Assembly (NCBI RefSeq): GCF_964229645.1
Contig: NZ_CAXREX010000033.1
Span: 1 to 25,665, forward strand
Origin: Nioella sp964229645
Lineage (GTDB): Bacteria > Pseudomonadota > Alphaproteobacteria > Rhodobacterales > Rhodobacteraceae
Reading direction: 5' to 3'
Length of the DNA: 25,665 nt
Shown: piece by piece, positions 24,308-25,665 of the stretch
Layout of the letters: each line of letters opens with the position of its first letter
How positions within the stretch are numbered: the first letter of the stretch is position 1
The notes under the pieces: model-generated
Database searches by the model: none
Told to the model about the DNA's origin: nothing
What the model saw: only the letters and a program-made list of their open reading frames with translations
Translations under genes and position numbers: made by a program

Positions 24308-24351
24308 GCACGGGGGGTGTATGGGGGGTGCACGGGGGGTGTACGGGGGGC
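24308..24351 (+). repeat. Four 11-bp tandem repeats with G-quadruplex pattern
   Basis: Units at 24308, 24319, 24330 and 24341 follow the consensus GYAYGGGGGGY. This gives four runs of six G separated by exactly five bases, which satisfies the standard G-quadruplex motif on the plus strand. It is followed by CACCCCCC, which can instead pair with the last G run. The tract lies 11 bp from the stop of the minus-strand GntR gene, so that gene's transcript would contain the C-rich strand. Confidence 0.85.
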
Positions 24352-24362
24352 ACCCCCCTCTT

Positions 24363-25016
24363 TCAGCCTGCCAGCAGCCGCAGCCCTTGCGTCACATCGG
24401 CCCGCACTGCCAGCCGCAATCCCGGCTCGTCCCCCGCCTTCAGCGCCGCGATGATCAGCTTGTGATGGCGCGGCGGATCGGTGCGGCGAAGCCGCCCGTA
24501 AAGCGCCCGCATGGTGGGGCCGAGCTGCAACCAGACGGTTTCGGCCAGGGCCAGCATCGCGGGCGCTTGCGCCCGCAAATAAAGGGTTCTGTGGAAGTCC
24601 AGGTTGGCGCGGATATACGCCACCGGGTCCCGATGGGCGACGGCTTCGGCGACGGTTGCGTTGATCGCTTCCATCCGGTCGATAAGCGCCGGATGCGCCC
24701 GCGGCAGGGCCCGCGCCGACAGTTCCGGCTCCAGCAGCGCCCGGATCGCCGCCAGCTCCTCGATCCGGTCATTCGACAGCTCCGGAGTCGACACCCGCCC
24801 CGACGACGACAAGGACAACGCCCCCTCGCTCACCAGCCGCCGCAGCGCCTCGCGCGCGGGGGTCATCGACACGTCGAACTCCTTGCCGATTCCCCGCAAG
24901 GTCAGGGCCTCGCCGGGCATCATCTGGCCATGCATGATCCGGCTGCGGATCGTGCGGTAGATCCGGTCATGGGCGGCAGAGGTCGCCGCTTCGGGGGAAC
25001 GCTGGCTCAGAAGCAT
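24363..25016 (-). CDS. GntR-family transcriptional regulator (FCD domain, FadR-like)
   Basis: A 217-residue regulator. The N-terminal winged helix-turn-helix (about 15-78) contains LTLRGIGKEFDVSMTPAREALRRLVSEGALSL, the GntR signature. The C-terminal all-helical FCD domain (about 85-215) carries likely metal or ligand residues E96, D140/H142 (NLDFHRTLY) and H184/H185. Where many FCD proteins have a final histidine, this one appears to have D207 (AVRADVTQG). FCD regulators usually sense small organic acids. No adjacent catabolic operon reveals its target. It is 26 bp downstream of the metallopeptidase on the same strand and may be co-transcribed with it. Confidence 0.9.
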   Translation of the reverse strand: MLLSQRSPEAATSAAHDRIYRTIRSRIMHGQMMPGEALTLRGIGKEFDVSMTPAREALRRLVSEGALSLSSSGRVSTPELSNDRIEELAAIRALLEPELSARALPRAHPALIDRMEAINATVAEAVAHRDPVAYIRANLDFHRTLYLRAQAPAMLALAETVWLQLGPTMRALYGRLRRTDPPRHHKLIIAALKAGDEPGLRLAVRADVTQGLRLLAG

Positions 25017-25042
25017 GGGGCCACCCGATCACATGCCCGCCA

Positions 25043-25665
25043 TCAGGGCAAGCGCTCAAAGCGCCAGGCCAGCAGGCTGGCCCCCTCGCTGCGAAGCCAG
25101 GCGCGGTGGTGCTTGTAGTCGGGGCAGAGCTTGGCGCAGACCGCCCAGAAGGGAGGGGAATGGTTCATGTCCACAAGGTGCGCCACCTCGTGTGCGGCGA
25201 CGTAATCCAGCACGGCGGGCGGCGCCATGATCAGCCGCCAGGAAAACATCAGGTCCCCTTTCGAGGAACAGCTGCCCCACCGGCTGCGCGTGTCGCGCAG
25301 GCTGAGGCGGCCATAGCTGCGGCCAAGGCGGTCCGCGTGATGGGCAGAGCGCGCGGCCAGCCGGTCCCGCGCCATCTGCTTGAGCAGCGCCGCCAGTCGT
25401 GGCCCTTCCTGGCCCTCGGGCAGTTCGACCCTACCGTCCACCAGCCGGGCCGCGCGACCCTGCCCGGCCACGATGGGCCGCGCCTCGCCTTCGATGGGAA
25501 TCACCCCGCCAATCCTGGGCCTCACGGGCTCCGGGCTGGCGGCCAGGTGCCTGCGCACCCAGTCGGCCCGCGTGTCAAGAAAACGGAGCGCGTCGTCTTC
25601 CCGGGCGAAATCGGGCACCGACAGCGTGACCTGCCCCGAAGACCGCGAGACTCGCAAGGTGAATC
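25043..25665 (-). CDS. YgjP-like (DUF45, M48-related) zinc metallopeptidase, 5' end outside the window
   Basis: At least 206 residues are visible. The zinc site HEVAH is followed by a third histidine six residues on (HEVAHLVDMNHSPPFW), and the preceding family signature SRWGSCSSKGDLMFSWRL is intact. This is the YgjP/DUF45 group, putative metal-dependent hydrolases of unknown substrate. The frame stays open to the right edge (FTLRVSRSSGQVTL), and the family normally has some 20-30 further residues before this point, so the true start lies beyond 25665. A TTG at 25657 is unlikely to be the start. Confidence 0.88.
   Translation of the reverse strand, partial: FTLRVSRSSGQVTLSVPDFAREDDALRFLDTRADWVRRHLAASPEPVRPRIGGVIPIEGEARPIVAGQGRAARLVDGRVELPEGQEGPRLAALLKQMARDRLAARSAHHADRLGRSYGRLSLRDTRSRWGSCSSKGDLMFSWRLIMAPPAVLDYVAAHEVAHLVDMNHSPPFWAVCAKLCPDYKHHRAWLRSEGASLLAWRFERLP

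Noticed and set aside
24308..24351. Tandem repeat as a CRISPR array
   Set aside because: Units are only 11 bp, directly adjacent and without unique spacers, and no cas genes are present.

Overview
The window is GC-rich and contains an almost complete TCA-cycle supercluster of the kind found in Rhodobacterales (Rhodobacter/Roseobacter) alphaproteobacteria. Three things point to that group: the order mdh-sucC-sucD-sucA-sucB-lpd next to sdhCDAB, the presence of two ethylmalonyl-CoA pathway genes (mch and an mcl2-type malyl-CoA thioesterase) inside the cluster, and the protein sequences themselves. No tRNA, rRNA, insertion sequence or CRISPR array was seen.

Layout. Positions 1-118 hold a hairpin-rich intergenic repeat. 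The minus strand from 122 to 9843 carries, reading from high to low coordinates: mcl2, an NnrU-family membrane protein, mch, a four-helix membrane protein of unknown role, sdhC-sdhD-sdhA-sdhB, a strong terminator, a six-Asp-box beta-propeller protein and a flavin-dependent dehydrogenase. The plus strand from 10103 to 24111 carries a small secreted hypothetical protein, mdh, sucC, an FkbM-type methyltransferase, sucD, sucA, sucB, a terminator, a MAPEG membrane protein, two translationally coupled paralogous glycosyltransferases, lpd, and a small two-SH3 protein overlapping the end of lpd. The right end (minus strand) has a second copy of the intergenic repeat, a G-quadruplex-type tandem repeat, a GntR/FCD regulator and a YgjP-like metallopeptidase cut by the window edge.

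Function. SucAB with Lpd form 2-oxoglutarate dehydrogenase, SucCD makes succinate plus ATP or GTP, SdhCDAB oxidises succinate at the membrane, and Mdh oxidises malate. Mch and Mcl2 act at the end of the ethylmalonyl-CoA pathway, which delivers acetyl-CoA carbon as glyoxylate, malate and succinyl-CoA, so acetate assimilation and TCA oxidation genes sit side by side. FkbM and the glycosyltransferases look like surface-glycan cargo placed within the cluster.

Most interesting signal. An exact 10-bp palindrome, TGTGATCACA, occurs as a pair with identical 21-bp centre spacing upstream of both sdhC and sucC, and once upstream of lpd. I found it nowhere else in the window. This looks like the operator of a dedicated TCA-cycle regulator that joins three separate transcription units. 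I do not recognise the regulator.
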